Shown here: positions 39,719 through 48,276 of the stretch, one piece after another
How the letters are laid out: each line of letters starts with the position of its first letter
Position numbering within the stretch: position 1 is the first letter of the stretch
Source of the DNA: Anaerolineales bacterium
GTDB taxonomy: Bacteria; Chloroflexota; Anaerolineae; 4572-78; J111
DNA length: 64,000 nucleotides
Reading direction: 5' to 3'
Assembly: GCA_015075405.1 (NCBI GenBank)
Contig: JABTUK010000003.1
Location: 868,001 to 932,000 of the forward strand
Made by a program: the position numbers and the translations under genes
Notes under the pieces: model-generated
The model's database searches: none
The model's input: the letters and a program-made list of their open reading frames with translations, nothing else
What the model was told of the DNA's origin: nothing

Positions 39719-40765
39719 TTCAGAAAATTTGTTCAAAATCCGGCGCGTGTAGTCAGAGTAAAGGATAATCACCACCAAGACCAACACGGCTCGACCCGCC
39801 AGGAGGGCATTAGCCGGCACACCAAAGGTATACATGGTGATCGTGAAGGTCCAAATGATCAGGGCGCCAATCACGCTCGCCATTAAAGAAAACCGCCCGC
39901 CCGACATCAAGGTGCCGCCGATAACCACGGCTAAAATGGCGTCCAACTCATAAAGGAGGCCGATATTATTGGCATCAACACCGTGAATGTAAGAACCGAG
40001 GATGAGGCCGGCGACGGCGCTGCAAAAACCACAGAAAGTATAAACGAATAGCTTGATATTTTGTTCGCTAATACCGCTATAATAAGTAGCTTTGGCGTTG
40101 ATCCCAACCGATTCGATGAACAAGCCAATGGAGGTTTTACGGGCCAGCAGCCAGGCCAGCACAAACACAATGGCCACGATATAGATAGAGACCGGCAGGC
40201 CCAAAATAAACCCATTGCCAAACCACCAATAGGGCGTGTAATAAACCGTCATAATTTGACCGTTGGTAACGAGCTGGGCAATCCCCCGGCCGGCTACCAT
40301 GAGGATCAGAGTGGCAACCATTGGCGAGATTTTACCCCTGGAAACCAGGAACCCATTCCATAAACCGCACAGGGTGCCGGCCACCAGATCAACCAGAACC
40401 ACGATCCACAAAGGCGTATTGGTGGTATTCGCTGCCAGGATATCATTGGTGATAAGCTCATTACCCAGGGCGGGATTAATCAACACGGTACTCGTGGCCG
40501 CCGAAATAGCGATTACCGCCCCCACCGAAAGGTCAACCCCGCCGGTGGCAATCACCAGGGTCATCCCGATAGCTACCAACATCAAGGGGGCCGCGTTGTT
40601 AACCACATCAATAAGATTTCCAAATAAATGACCATCCAGGATTCCTATTTTAAAGAAGCCGGGGGCAAAAATCGCGTCAACGATAAAAATCAAAATCAGC
40701 GCCACCAGGGGCCAGAATAGTTGGCTTTCGCGCATGCGTTTGAGTAAAGGCGTATTATTTTTCAT
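39668..40765 (-). CDS. Sugar ABC importer permease (YtfT/RbsC type)
   Basis: A 365-residue permease with about ten helices. LMLVAIGMTLVIATGGVDLS is the family signature, and GLILGSYIHGVDANNIGLLY with ELDAILAVVIGGTLMSGG forms the ATPase coupling region. AGGAACTCT precedes the ATG. The gene overlaps the next permease gene by 35 bases when ATG 39702 is used. The Gly/His/Asp-rich tail (SEQKGGQHDATSEAPAAR) is cytoplasmic and encoded by the duplicated segment. Two different permeases plus one double ATPase is the YtfRT-YjfF galactofuranose importer arrangement. Confidence 0.9.
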   Translation of the reverse strand: MKNNTPLLKRMRESQLFWPLVALILIFIVDAIFAPGFFKIGILDGHLFGNLIDVVNNAAPLMLVAIGMTLVIATGGVDLSVGAVIAISAATSTVLINPALGNELITNDILAANTTNTPLWIVVLVDLVAGTLCGLWNGFLVSRGKISPMVATLILMVAGRGIAQLVTNGQIMTVYYTPYWWFGNGFILGLPVSIYIVAIVFVLAWLLARKTSIGLFIESVGINAKATYYSGISEQNIKLFVYTFCGFCSAVAGLILGSYIHGVDANNIGLLYELDAILAVVIGGTLMSGGRFSLMASVIGALIIWTFTITMYTFGVPANALLAGRAVLVLVVIILYSDYTRRILNKFSEQKGGQHDATSEAPAAR

Positions 40766-40818
40766 AGAGTTCCTGCCCTTGTTTGGATAATGGTCTGACC
40801 AGCGATATTAGCGGAGAA

Positions 40819-40921
40819 TTTCAGTAAATCACAATTTTAGAGGACGCGGAGCGGGCACGCCTACGTGCCGAACGAAGCCGCACGTGGGCGTGCTGGCTCC
40901 TCAATTCGTGATTTACTGAAT
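40819..40921. repeat. Inverted repeat family B, copy 5
   Basis: TTCAGTAAATCACAATTTTA and CTCAATTCGTGATTTACTGA around GGCACGCCTACGTGCC/GCACGTGGGCGTGC. The outer ends are perfectly inverted (TTCAGTAAATCAC). Located upstream of the first permease. Confidence 0.82.
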
Positions 40922-41021
40922 TTAGTAATTGCTTCATTTTACTGCCAATACGATGAGACGCATAACCAAGCATCCTGTTTTTGGCAAAAGAGTTTTGCCA
41001 ATTTTTTTTACTACTCAGGCT

Positions 41022-41106
41022 CATGTCATTTCGACCGAAGGGAGAAATCCCTCATGTCTATGTAGCGCCCTAGGGATTTCTCGGCCTATGGCCTCGAAAT
41101 GACATG
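41022..41106. repeat. Inverted repeat family C, copy 4
   Basis: CATGTCATTTCGACCGAAGG and GGCCTCGAAATGACATG around GAAATCCC/GGGATTTC. It lies downstream of the terminator of the binding-protein gene. Confidence 0.85.
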
Positions 41107-41121
41107 TGGGCTGAGCAGTAC

Positions 41122-41166
41122 CCAATTTTTTTATAAAAAGAAGCGGCGTGGGGTAACGCCGCTTCT
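41122..41166 (-). terminator. Rho-independent terminator after the YtfQ-like binding protein
   Basis: On the minus strand AGAAGCGGCGT and ACGCCGCTTCT form a perfect 11-base stem (41166-41139), followed by TTTTTATAAAAAAA. It stands between the binding-protein gene and the permeases, a usual place for a partial terminator that keeps binding-protein mRNA more abundant. Confidence 0.88.
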
Positions 41167-41190
41167 CAATTATTGTTTGCGCGAGAGTAT

Positions 41191-41238
41191 AGCGCTTCGC
41201 ATCCCGTAGGGGATAGCGCTTCGTATCCCGTTGGGGAT
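41191..41238. repeat. 24-base tandem duplication
   Basis: AGCGCTTCGCATCCCGTAGG GGAT and AGCGCTTCGTATCCCGTTGG GGAT stand side by side, differing at two positions. A third related piece (CTTCGTATCCCGTAGGGGAT) is at 38521-38540. Confidence 0.75.
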
Positions 41239-41271
41239 TACATATAACTCATGCGCCGCGGCCAGAACAAA

Positions 41272-42273
41272 TTAGTACTGGCGGCTTGGCAGTAACTCGG
41301 CCGCTTGGTCAGGGAAGTAAACGGTTTCTTTGGTCAGAGTTTCTCGTTCTACAGGTTCACCGTTGGCGAGGGCCAGCGCCATTTCCATGACCTGCGGGCC
41401 AAGCAGCGGGTTACATTCCACATCGGCTTGCACCCAGCCATCAATCATCAATTGGAAACCGCCGCGAGTACCATCCACGGAGACGATCTTGATATCGCCG
41501 GGTTTCAAACCAGCGGCCTTCATGGCTTCAACCGCGCCAATGGCCATATTGTCATTGTGGATGAACGCGCCATCAATTTCTCCGGCGTACTTCTTCAGGA
41601 AGGCTTCCATAACCGGCTTGCCTTCAGCCGTGGTAAAGTTGCCGGTCTGCGAGTCCAGAATTTCGATGTTTTTGGCCAGCGTTTCGCGGAAACCTTTAGC
41701 CCGGCCTACCGCAGCGCCAGAGCCGGTCGTGCCGCTGAGTTCAACGATCTTGCCACCCTCGGGCAGCAGCTTGTTCATTTCTTCGCCGGCTTTCTTACCT
41801 TCCAGGACCATATCCGAACCAATGTGAGCGGCGTAGAGGGATGGGTCGGCGGAGACGGAGCGGTCTACGATAATAACCGGAATGTTGGCGTCCTTGGCTT
41901 CGGTCAGAACAGCATCCCAACCATCTTCAACTACCGGCGGTAGGGCAATGACATCAACACCCTGCTGGATGCAGGCCCGCATGGCCGAAATCTGGTTTTC
42001 TTGCTTCTGCTGAGCGTCGGAGAAGACCAGGTTGACGCCCAATTCCTTAGCCGTTTCCTTGAGTGAAGCGCTATTGGCGGTACGCCAGTCGCTCTCGGCG
42101 CCCAGTTGGGGGTAACAGACCGTCAAATCTTTGTATTCCTTTTTAGCATTGGCTGGAGCTTCGGCGGCGGGTTTTTCTTCGGCGGGGGCGGCAGCAGGGG
42201 CAGCGCCACAACCCACGATAGCAAAGATTATGGCTAAGCCTACCAGCAAATACAGAACCTTTAAAAACTTCAT
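41272..42273 (-). CDS. Sugar-binding lipoprotein (YtfQ-like)
   Basis: A 333-residue binding protein. Signal and lipobox AIIFAIVGCGAAP (lipid on Cys22), a short Ala/Pro/Glu linker, then a type I periplasmic-binding fold: VCYPQLGAESDWRTANSASL, FSDAQQKQENQI, VDVIALPPVVEDGWD, IIVDRSVSAD, GAFIHNDNMAIGAVEAMK, and NPLLGPQVMEMALALANGEP. These match the YtfQ galactofuranose-binding group. GAAGGAGAATCAAACA precedes the ATG. A strong terminator follows the stop. It should deliver a furanose sugar to the permeases at 38656-40765. Confidence 0.9.
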   Translation of the reverse strand: MKFLKVLYLLVGLAIIFAIVGCGAAPAAAPAEEKPAAEAPANAKKEYKDLTVCYPQLGAESDWRTANSASLKETAKELGVNLVFSDAQQKQENQISAMRACIQQGVDVIALPPVVEDGWDAVLTEAKDANIPVIIVDRSVSADPSLYAAHIGSDMVLEGKKAGEEMNKLLPEGGKIVELSGTTGSGAAVGRAKGFRETLAKNIEILDSQTGNFTTAEGKPVMEAFLKKYAGEIDGAFIHNDNMAIGAVEAMKAAGLKPGDIKIVSVDGTRGGFQLMIDGWVQADVECNPLLGPQVMEMALALANGEPVERETLTKETVYFPDQAAELLPSRQY

Positions 42274-42454
42274 TGTTTGATTCTCCTTCTTTTCTAATTG
42301 GCTAAATTGATTTAATAGTGGATTGGGTGAAGAGCCGCATTTCTCCCGGGTTGAAATGCAGGCGCTTATTTATTCCATCATACCCAATAACTTTATCCAC
42401 ATCAATGAATTCTTATTGGGAATAGGTTGAGATTTATATTTTGTTTGCTGATAA

Positions 42455-42479
42455 TAAAAAAACCCTCCACTGGGAGGGT
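42455..42479 (-). terminator. Rho-independent terminator after the second binding protein
   Basis: ACCCTCC (42462-42468) and GGAGGGT (42473-42479) form the stem. Seven As on the left (a U run on the minus strand) and seven Ts beyond 42484 on the right could let it act in both directions. Confidence 0.85.
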
Positions 42480-42533
42480 GTAATTTTTTTGGATAAAAGT
42501 TGATTATTTTTTGATGTAGGGTAACTGCTCAGG

Positions 42534-42630
42534 CATGTCATTTCGACCGAAGGGAGAAATCCCCAATACGTTACTTTTGCATGTTGCGTCCTGGGGATTT
42601 CTCGCTCCTTCGTCGCTTGAAATGACATGA
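42534..42630. repeat. Inverted repeat family C, copy 5
   Basis: CATGTCATTTCGACCGAAGG and TTCGTCGCTTGAAATGACATG with GGGGATTTCTCGCTCC inside. Immediately downstream of the second binding-protein gene. Confidence 0.85.
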
Positions 42631-42652
42631 GACTGAGTAGTAACGATGTGGG

Positions 42653-43651
42653 TTAATATTTACGGGTAGGCAGGATCTCCGCCGCATTCTCAGGAAAAAA
42701 AATACTTTCCTCAGAGGGGATCCACTTGGGAACTTGTTCGCCATTGGCTACTTTGAGGGCCAGCTCAAAAAATTGCGGGCCGAGGAGGGGGTTACATTCC
42801 ACCGTCGCATTCAATTTGCCGTCAATCATGGCCTTGAAAGCGTCTCGCACGGCGTCAATGGAGACAATCTTGATGTCCTGGCCGGGCCTTAAGCCATAAG
42901 CCTCAATGGCCTTGATTGCGCCGATGGCCATATCGTCGTTGTGAGCGTAGAGGGCATCAATATTTTTGCCGTACCTCTTTAAAAGGGCGGCCATTACTTC
43001 CTGGCCCTTGGCCCGGGTGAAGTCGCCGGGCGCAGAAGCAATGATTTTCATGTCCGGGTAATCTTGCAGGATTTCTCTAAAGCCCTTATAACGGTCATTG
43101 GCCGGCGCAGAGCCGACCGTACCGACCAGTTCAACAATTCTGCCCTTGCCGTTCAATAGCTCAACCATCACCCTGGCCGCATTTTTGCCCTCTGCCAGGA
43201 AATCGGAGCCCATGTAGGTTACGTAGAGGTCTGGAGAGACCGCCGCGCGGCGGTCAACCAATATAATCGGGATACCGGCATCTTTGGCTTCCTGAAAGAC
43301 CGATTCCCAACCAGTTTCCACCACCGGCGAGACGCCGATGACGTCCACCTGTTGGGCAATAAAAACCCGGATCGCTTTGATTTGATTCTCCTGCTTTTGC
43401 TGGGCATCCGAGAACATTAATTCCACGCCAAACTGCTCGGCCGCTTCTTTGATCGAGTCCGTATTGCCGGTTCGCCACTCGCTCTCGGCCCCAATTTGAG
43501 CAAAGCCAACGACCAAGTCCGTATAGGTCTTCTTGCCATGACTCTGCGTTTCAAGAAGATCAGCCTGGGAAGGTTGGGGGGTAGGTTGAGTTCCGCAGGC
43601 TGCTACGGCCAGGAGCATCGTTATCATTATAAACAGATTTAATACTTTCAT
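42653..43651 (-). CDS. Second YtfQ-like sugar-binding lipoprotein
   Basis: From ATG 43651 the protein is 332 residues: MKVLNLFIMITMLLAVAACG with the lipobox on Cys19, then VGFAQIGAESEWRTGNTDSI, FSDAQQKQENQI, VDVIGVSPVVETGWE and ALYAHNDDMAIGAIKAIEAY. It is clearly paralogous to the protein at 41272, with well over half of the aligned motif residues shared. The longer frame to 43780 begins in repeats and has no RBS. It is the gene directly behind the histidine kinase/response regulator pair, so it may be the sensor partner of that pair rather than (or as well as) the transport receptor. This is inference from order only. Confidence 0.88.
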   Translation of the reverse strand: MKVLNLFIMITMLLAVAACGTQPTPQPSQADLLETQSHGKKTYTDLVVGFAQIGAESEWRTGNTDSIKEAAEQFGVELMFSDAQQKQENQIKAIRVFIAQQVDVIGVSPVVETGWESVFQEAKDAGIPIILVDRRAAVSPDLYVTYMGSDFLAEGKNAARVMVELLNGKGRIVELVGTVGSAPANDRYKGFREILQDYPDMKIIASAPGDFTRAKGQEVMAALLKRYGKNIDALYAHNDDMAIGAIKAIEAYGLRPGQDIKIVSIDAVRDAFKAMIDGKLNATVECNPLLGPQFFELALKVANGEQVPKWIPSEESIFFPENAAEILPTRKY

Positions 43652-43865
43652 AGGAGTCGTCACCAGTTTATAGCACTCCACCAACAATAATGATGAAAAT
43701 GGAGTCCAAAAGCATAGCTTTTGGACTCCGGCAAAGCTATTTTCAGAGGAGTCGTCACGAACCTGACGGCACACCACCAAGAATGAAAGTGGAGTGCAAG
43801 GCTTGCCTTGCGACTTGGCAAAGCAAGCTTTGCACTCCAGCAGTCTATTTTCGTCGGAGGCTCTC
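43647..43865. repeat. Family F-like elements 5 and 6 with two strong hairpins upstream of a gene start
   Basis: TTTCATAGGAGTCGTCAC (43647) and TTTCAGAGGAGTCGTCAC (43741) are direct repeats 94 bases apart. Between them GGAGTCCAAAAGC/GCTTTTGGACTCC forms a perfect 13-base stem (43701-43729). A second stem, GGAGTGCAAGGCTTGC/GCAAGCTTTGCACTCC, spans 43791-43838. Reversed family F core words (CCACCAA..ATGATGAAAA, CCTGACGGCACACCACC) are present. Confidence 0.65.
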
Positions 43866-43874
43866 GCATGGTTA

Positions 43875-45398
43875 TCACCCCTCCTCTTTTGGTGAATTTA
43901 GGCCATTTTTCAGCGGAATGGTTACGGTTACCCGAGTGCCTTCCAGATAATGGCTATCAATAGAAAGGCCATACTCTTTGCCATAAAACAGCTTGATCCG
44001 TTTGTTGACGTTCTCAAGTCCAAACCCACTTTCCTTTAAGGTAATTTCTTCAGAATCATTATTAATTTCTTGCTGAATTTGGGCCAGTTTGTACGAGGTA
44101 AAGCCAACCCCGTCATCCTGCACTTCCAATAAAACCAGATTTTGGTCTGCTCGTCTGGCTCGCACGGTAATAGTACCGCCATTTCTTTTGTTTTTAATGC
44201 CATGGTAAAGGGCATTCTCAACCAACGGCTGAAGCGTTAACTTCAAGATAACACCATCCAGGATATCTTCATCAACTTCGAGCTTATAGTCCAGAATATC
44301 CCGGTAACGCATCTTTTGAATGGTCAGGTAGCTTCTCACATGCTCAATCTCTTGATGAATGGTAATCCAATCGTGGCCTTTGCTCAAAGCGATTCTAAAA
44401 AAACTCGACAGGGCGCCCACAATCTCAATCACCTGAGCGGTCTTGTTGGCCTCGGCCAGCCAAATGATGGTATCGAGGGTGTTGTAAAGAAAATGGGGGT
44501 TGATTTGGGCCTGGAGCGCCCTGAGTTCGGCTTTTTTTAGCTGTTCCTGTTCCTTGATTTTGGCCGCCAGTAATTCTCTGATGCGGCCGATCATGATGTT
44601 AAAACTCAGGCCCAACTCGGTGATTTCGTCTATGTTGTCGCGGGTCATCAAGGCTTGCAAATCATTCTTGGTGATGGTTGTGGTCACATCGTGCAGTTTT
44701 TTGATGGGGATATAAATGCTGGCCGAAATGATCCAGGCGGCCATAATAGAAAAAGCGATAACGCAGGGCAGCAAGATCATATAGGTGATAGCCCAGCGCG
44801 TAAAGCGGGTTTGAGTTTGTTTGTATTGCTGTTCCGCCTGGTTCACCTCAAACAGCACATAATCCTGCACGCTTTCTTCAACCACCTCAGACACGCCGCG
44901 GATATTTTCCAGAACCTGTTCATTGTCGGCCACCCGGCTGCCCTGGCTGATTTGCGTCCCCATCTTGTCAACATAACGGCTGAGGGTGTCCATGGTGCGC
45001 AGAATAACCTCAAGCTTGATTCTGGATTTATCTGACTCGGTATTGGCCATCATTGAGGTTATTTGGGCGTCAACCTGCTCGATAATCTGGTATTGGCTGC
45101 CCTCTTTAAACTCTTTCTTGCCGGCCACAATGTTCCACATTTCCGTATCAATCGCCGGTTTGATGTAGCCATTGATGCTGTTGGCCGTGGTGATGTTGGT
45201 AATGATAACATCATACTGGCGGTTGAAGCGCAGGACTTCTAAAATCAGCACAGCATTGATGGCAGCCATCAAAAAGATCACAATAAAAAACGAGAGCAGA
45301 ATCTTGCGGCGTAGAGATAAATGGATGCCGGCAAAAAAATCAATAAATTTCCCCATATATTTGGGCAGCGGTTCGCTGGCGGCTAATTCGATGCTCAT
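43875..45398 (-). CDS. Sensor histidine kinase, YesM/LytS type
   Basis: A 507-residue kinase. Membrane helices near 33-57 and 202-228 enclose an extracytoplasmic sensor of about 145 residues rich in helices (ESDKSRIKLEVILRTMDTL). A HAMP domain follows (IPIKKLHDVTTTITKNDLQA). The His_kinase domain has LQAQINPHFLYNTLDTI with the phospho-accepting His302, then the ATPase domain with LVENALYHGIKNKRNGG, VQDDGVGF and GFGLENVNKRIKL. The family usually pairs with AraC-type regulators to control sugar uptake. The regulator gene precedes it by ten bases, and two sugar-binding proteins follow. Confidence 0.92.
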   Translation of the reverse strand: MSIELAASEPLPKYMGKFIDFFAGIHLSLRRKILLSFFIVIFLMAAINAVLILEVLRFNRQYDVIITNITTANSINGYIKPAIDTEMWNIVAGKKEFKEGSQYQIIEQVDAQITSMMANTESDKSRIKLEVILRTMDTLSRYVDKMGTQISQGSRVADNEQVLENIRGVSEVVEESVQDYVLFEVNQAEQQYKQTQTRFTRWAITYMILLPCVIAFSIMAAWIISASIYIPIKKLHDVTTTITKNDLQALMTRDNIDEITELGLSFNIMIGRIRELLAAKIKEQEQLKKAELRALQAQINPHFLYNTLDTIIWLAEANKTAQVIEIVGALSSFFRIALSKGHDWITIHQEIEHVRSYLTIQKMRYRDILDYKLEVDEDILDGVILKLTLQPLVENALYHGIKNKRNGGTITVRARRADQNLVLLEVQDDGVGFTSYKLAQIQQEINNDSEEITLKESGFGLENVNKRIKLFYGKEYGLSIDSHYLEGTRVTVTIPLKNGLNSPKEEG

Positions 45399-45408
45399 CG
45401 TGTTCTAC

Positions 45409-47007
45409 CTACTTCTTCCCATTTTGGGGCTGTACGCGGAATTGTTGAGGTGAGAAGCCGGTGTTTTTTCTAAAAATATGGCTAAAATAGTGGGGATCGT
45501 TGTAACCACTTTGATAGGCCACTTCAAAGGATTTCAGGCCGGTGGTGCGCAGCAACTCTTTGGCCCGGTCAATTCTAATCCTGGTCAGGTACTCTTTGAA
45601 GGTTTCACCGGTTTCATGGCTGAACACGGTGCTGAAATGGCTAGGGCTGAGATTGACCTGAGCGGCCACTTCATTCAGTGATAAATCTGCATCGGCATAA
45701 TGACTGTCAATATAAGCTTTGGCCTGGTGCACAAGCGCCGCCCGTTGATGATGCGCCTGGCTGTCTCTAAAAGTCAAGACGCTGGCAAAAACTTGTCGCA
45801 CTGCTTCTCTAAGTTGATCGAGGGTTTTAATATTCAATAACCTTGCTTCAACATTATTTATTTCAGGGATAATCTGATCAACATTCCCGCCCAACTGGTG
45901 CGCAAATTTGGCAACGATTAAAAAAAGATCAACAAAAATATAATTCTTGACCAGGTAGGACTGGAGCGCGGTTTCACCCAGCAGGCGAATATAAGCCTCA
46001 AAAAAATTATCAAACTCCTCTTTAGTCCCGTATCTCAAGAAATTTTCCAGGGCCGACTTGTCCAGATTAAGCAAGCCCGCTTTATCGGCCTCACTGTTGA
46101 CGTCAAGCGGTTCCGGTACTTTAGCCACAACTGGGGGCAAGTTTGTTAACGCTGCGGTAAAAGATTGGTGGATCTGGCCGATCCGATCTTGGGGGCTGCC
46201 GACCCCAATCCTCACCGAACACCTGGTCTTGTTTTCTACTTCAGCCCCAATCAACTCTTTGAGAAACCGCCCCTCCTGCTCCAGATATTCCAGCGAGTCG
46301 CCTTTAATAATCAAGATCAGTTCTTCCATGCCGGCCTTCGTCAAAAAAACGTCCGGGTTATTCCCCACCAAGCTTGAGATGATCTGTTCAACCTGTTCAT
46401 GTTCGTAATAGTTAAGCGGCTCGGCGCGTCCGCCCAGCTCAAATTCGACCACCACCACCAGATACCCTTTGGCAATGAGATCCAGACCCAGCCGTTGGCT
46501 CTCTTGAATTGCTTCGGGTGACGACAGCCCCCCCATGGCCAGCTTCAACAAGAATTTTTCCCAGCGCAGCCCCAGATCATCTTCGACTTGATTCTTTAGC
46601 CGGTTCAGCTTTTCTTGCTCCAGCCGATCCTGGTCAAGCTGGGCAGCCACTTTGCCCAGAACATGGTGTAAATCCTGGACCCCGAGCGGTTTGAGCAGGT
46701 ACTCGGTTACGCCCAACTTGACTGCCTCTTGAGCATAGTGAAACTCATCGTGCCCACTCAGAATAATAATCTTGACCCCCGGCATCCGCTCACGCAAAAT
46801 TTTACAAAGCTGCAACCCATCCATAAACGGCATTTTGATGTCGGTAATCAACACGTCTGGCCGGGCCGCCTCAATCAAGGGCAGGGCCATTTCCCCATCC
46901 GGCGCTTCGCCGCAAAACTCAAAGCCGGCCGACTGCCAATCAACATTATCTCGGATGCCCTCTCTGGCAACGATCTCATCTTCCACCAGAAAAACTTTGT
47001 ACGTCAT
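45409..47007 (-). CDS. Response regulator with AraC-type DNA-binding domain (YesN type)
   Basis: A 532-residue regulator. The receiver domain has the acidic pair VEDE (8-11), the phosphorylation site Asp56 in VLITDIKMP, and ILSGHDEF and YLLKPLG around 80-105. A long middle region (about 130-400) of the YesN type follows. The C-terminal AraC helix-turn-helix pair is clear: LSLNEVAAQVNLSPSHFSTV and SFEVAYQSGYNDPHYFSHIF. CTGGAGTTGAACA precedes the ATG. The histidine kinase gene is next. It probably activates the importer operon behind it in response to an extracellular sugar. Confidence 0.92.
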   Translation of the reverse strand: MTYKVFLVEDEIVAREGIRDNVDWQSAGFEFCGEAPDGEMALPLIEAARPDVLITDIKMPFMDGLQLCKILRERMPGVKIIILSGHDEFHYAQEAVKLGVTEYLLKPLGVQDLHHVLGKVAAQLDQDRLEQEKLNRLKNQVEDDLGLRWEKFLLKLAMGGLSSPEAIQESQRLGLDLIAKGYLVVVVEFELGGRAEPLNYYEHEQVEQIISSLVGNNPDVFLTKAGMEELILIIKGDSLEYLEQEGRFLKELIGAEVENKTRCSVRIGVGSPQDRIGQIHQSFTAALTNLPPVVAKVPEPLDVNSEADKAGLLNLDKSALENFLRYGTKEEFDNFFEAYIRLLGETALQSYLVKNYIFVDLFLIVAKFAHQLGGNVDQIIPEINNVEARLLNIKTLDQLREAVRQVFASVLTFRDSQAHHQRAALVHQAKAYIDSHYADADLSLNEVAAQVNLSPSHFSTVFSHETGETFKEYLTRIRIDRAKELLRTTGLKSFEVAYQSGYNDPHYFSHIFRKNTGFSPQQFRVQPQNGKK

Positions 47008-47094
47008 TGTTCAACTCCAGTCAGAGTCCACTTCATTGTAGCCGCGCTGGCTAATCATTGTGAGTAAGGCAGGCACTAAATACAAACAGCCGTT

Positions 47095-47196
47095 GAGTCT
47101 CAGTAGATCCAAATTTGAGGAGCCAGCACGCCCACGTGCGGCGGTGTTCGGCACGTGGGCGTGCCTTACTCCTCGGAAAATTGGATCTACTGAGTC
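47095..47196. repeat. Inverted repeat family B, copy 6
   Basis: GAGTCTCAGTAGATCCAAAT and AAAATTGGATCTACTGAGTC around CACGCCCACGTGCGGCGG and GGCACGTGGGCGTGCC. It lies upstream of the response regulator. The gap 47008-47470 holds this copy, repeat C copy 6 and nothing else I can see. Confidence 0.85.
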
Positions 47197-47256
47197 TGGA
47201 AAATAAAACCGATCTTGGGTCGGGTCCAGGCCAAGGCGAAAGAGGTATAAATGACA

Positions 47257-47388
47257 GGAATTACGCGATCATGTCATTTCGAGCGACGAAGGAGCGAGAA
47301 ATCTTCTCAAAACTACTCTTGTCAGATGAGGCCCTGGGGATTTCTCCCTTCGGTCGAAATGACATGCTCAGGCCCACCGCGTAACTCC
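47257..47388. repeat. Inverted repeat family C, copy 6
   Basis: CATGTCATTTCGAGCGACGA and CCCTTCGGTCGAAATGACATG, with outer arms CAGGAATTACGCG and CGCGTAACTCCTG. The orientation of the two arms is the reverse of copy 1. Confidence 0.85.
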
Positions 47389-47470
47389 TGTAATTGAGGG
47401 GTTGTCGGGCATGTCGGACCCAACGCATTCTTTGTTAGTGTCCGAACGGGTGAAACGGCTAATGTTCTCC

Positions 47471-48112
47471 CTATTGTCCGTACACGTGTTTATAGCGATA
47501 ATTCAACTTGGCCACATCCTCCGGCGCAATTTCATCCGGTTGGCCGATTTGCAGGGCTAACCAGACCGTCTTGGCGACATCTTCGGTCATCACCGCCGCT
47601 TTGACCGCCGCTTCAGCCGTGGAGCCAACGGTGAAAACACCGTGATTTTTGAGCAGCACCGCCGGGGAGTCGCCAATAGCCTCCAGCACGACCTTACCAA
47701 TCGCTTCACTGCCAATCAGAGCAAAGCCGCCGCAGGGAATCGGCCCGCCGAACTCGTCAGCCATCGCGGTCAGGTAAACCGGAATCGGTTTGCCGATGGC
47801 CGCAAACGCCGTAGCATAAGGCGAGTGGGTATGGACAATGCCGTTCACATCGGGCCGGTGCTGGTAAATGTAAAGATGGCTGGCCGTATCGGACGAAGGT
47901 TTCAGATTGCCCTCGATAATCGTCCCTTCCAGGTCTACAATGACCATATGTTCCGGCTTTAACACTTCATAGCGGATGCCGGACGGTTTAATCACCACAA
48001 ACCCCGACTCCGGGTCACGGACGCTGATGTTGCCGGCGGTCCAGGTGACCAGGTTATTTCGGGGCAATTCCTGGTGTAATTCACTTAATAACTCTCGTAA
48101 ATTCTCCAACAT
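47471..48112 (-). CDS. araD: L-ribulose-5-phosphate 4-epimerase (class II aldolase family)
   Basis: A 213-residue protein. LVTWTAGNISVRDPESGFV and VIKPSGIRYEVLKPEHMVIV bind the phosphate; GIVHTHSPYATAFA supplies two zinc histidines; AVLLKNHGVFTVG supplies the third. The length and the RY(KH)VYGQ end fit AraD. It epimerises L-ribulose 5-phosphate to D-xylulose 5-phosphate, the last step of L-arabinose catabolism. GGAGAAGTTATT precedes the ATG. AraB and AraA are upstream in the same direction, so the three pathway enzymes are together. Fuculose-phosphate aldolase-like activity is a less likely alternative. Confidence 0.92.
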   Translation of the reverse strand: MLENLRELLSELHQELPRNNLVTWTAGNISVRDPESGFVVIKPSGIRYEVLKPEHMVIVDLEGTIIEGNLKPSSDTASHLYIYQHRPDVNGIVHTHSPYATAFAAIGKPIPVYLTAMADEFGGPIPCGGFALIGSEAIGKVVLEAIGDSPAVLLKNHGVFTVGSTAEAAVKAAVMTEDVAKTVWLALQIGQPDEIAPEDVAKLNYRYKHVYGQ

Positions 48113-48143
48113 AATAACTTCTCCAAGCTATTAATACTCAGGC

Positions 48144-48239
48144 TCATGTCATTTCGAGACCGAAGGTCGAGAAATCCCCAGGGTACAATACGTAAAAGTA
48201 CCGTATTGGGGATTTCTCCCTTCGGTCGAAATGACATGG
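48144..48239. repeat. Inverted repeat family C, copy 7
   Basis: CATGTCATTTCGAGACCGAA and CTTCGGTCGAAATGACATG with GAAATCCCCAGGGTAC and GTACCGTATTGGGGATTTC inside. It lies between araB and araD. Confidence 0.85.
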
Positions 48240-48276
48240 CTGAGCAGTTACAATTTATTCATCAATACAGGGTCTA

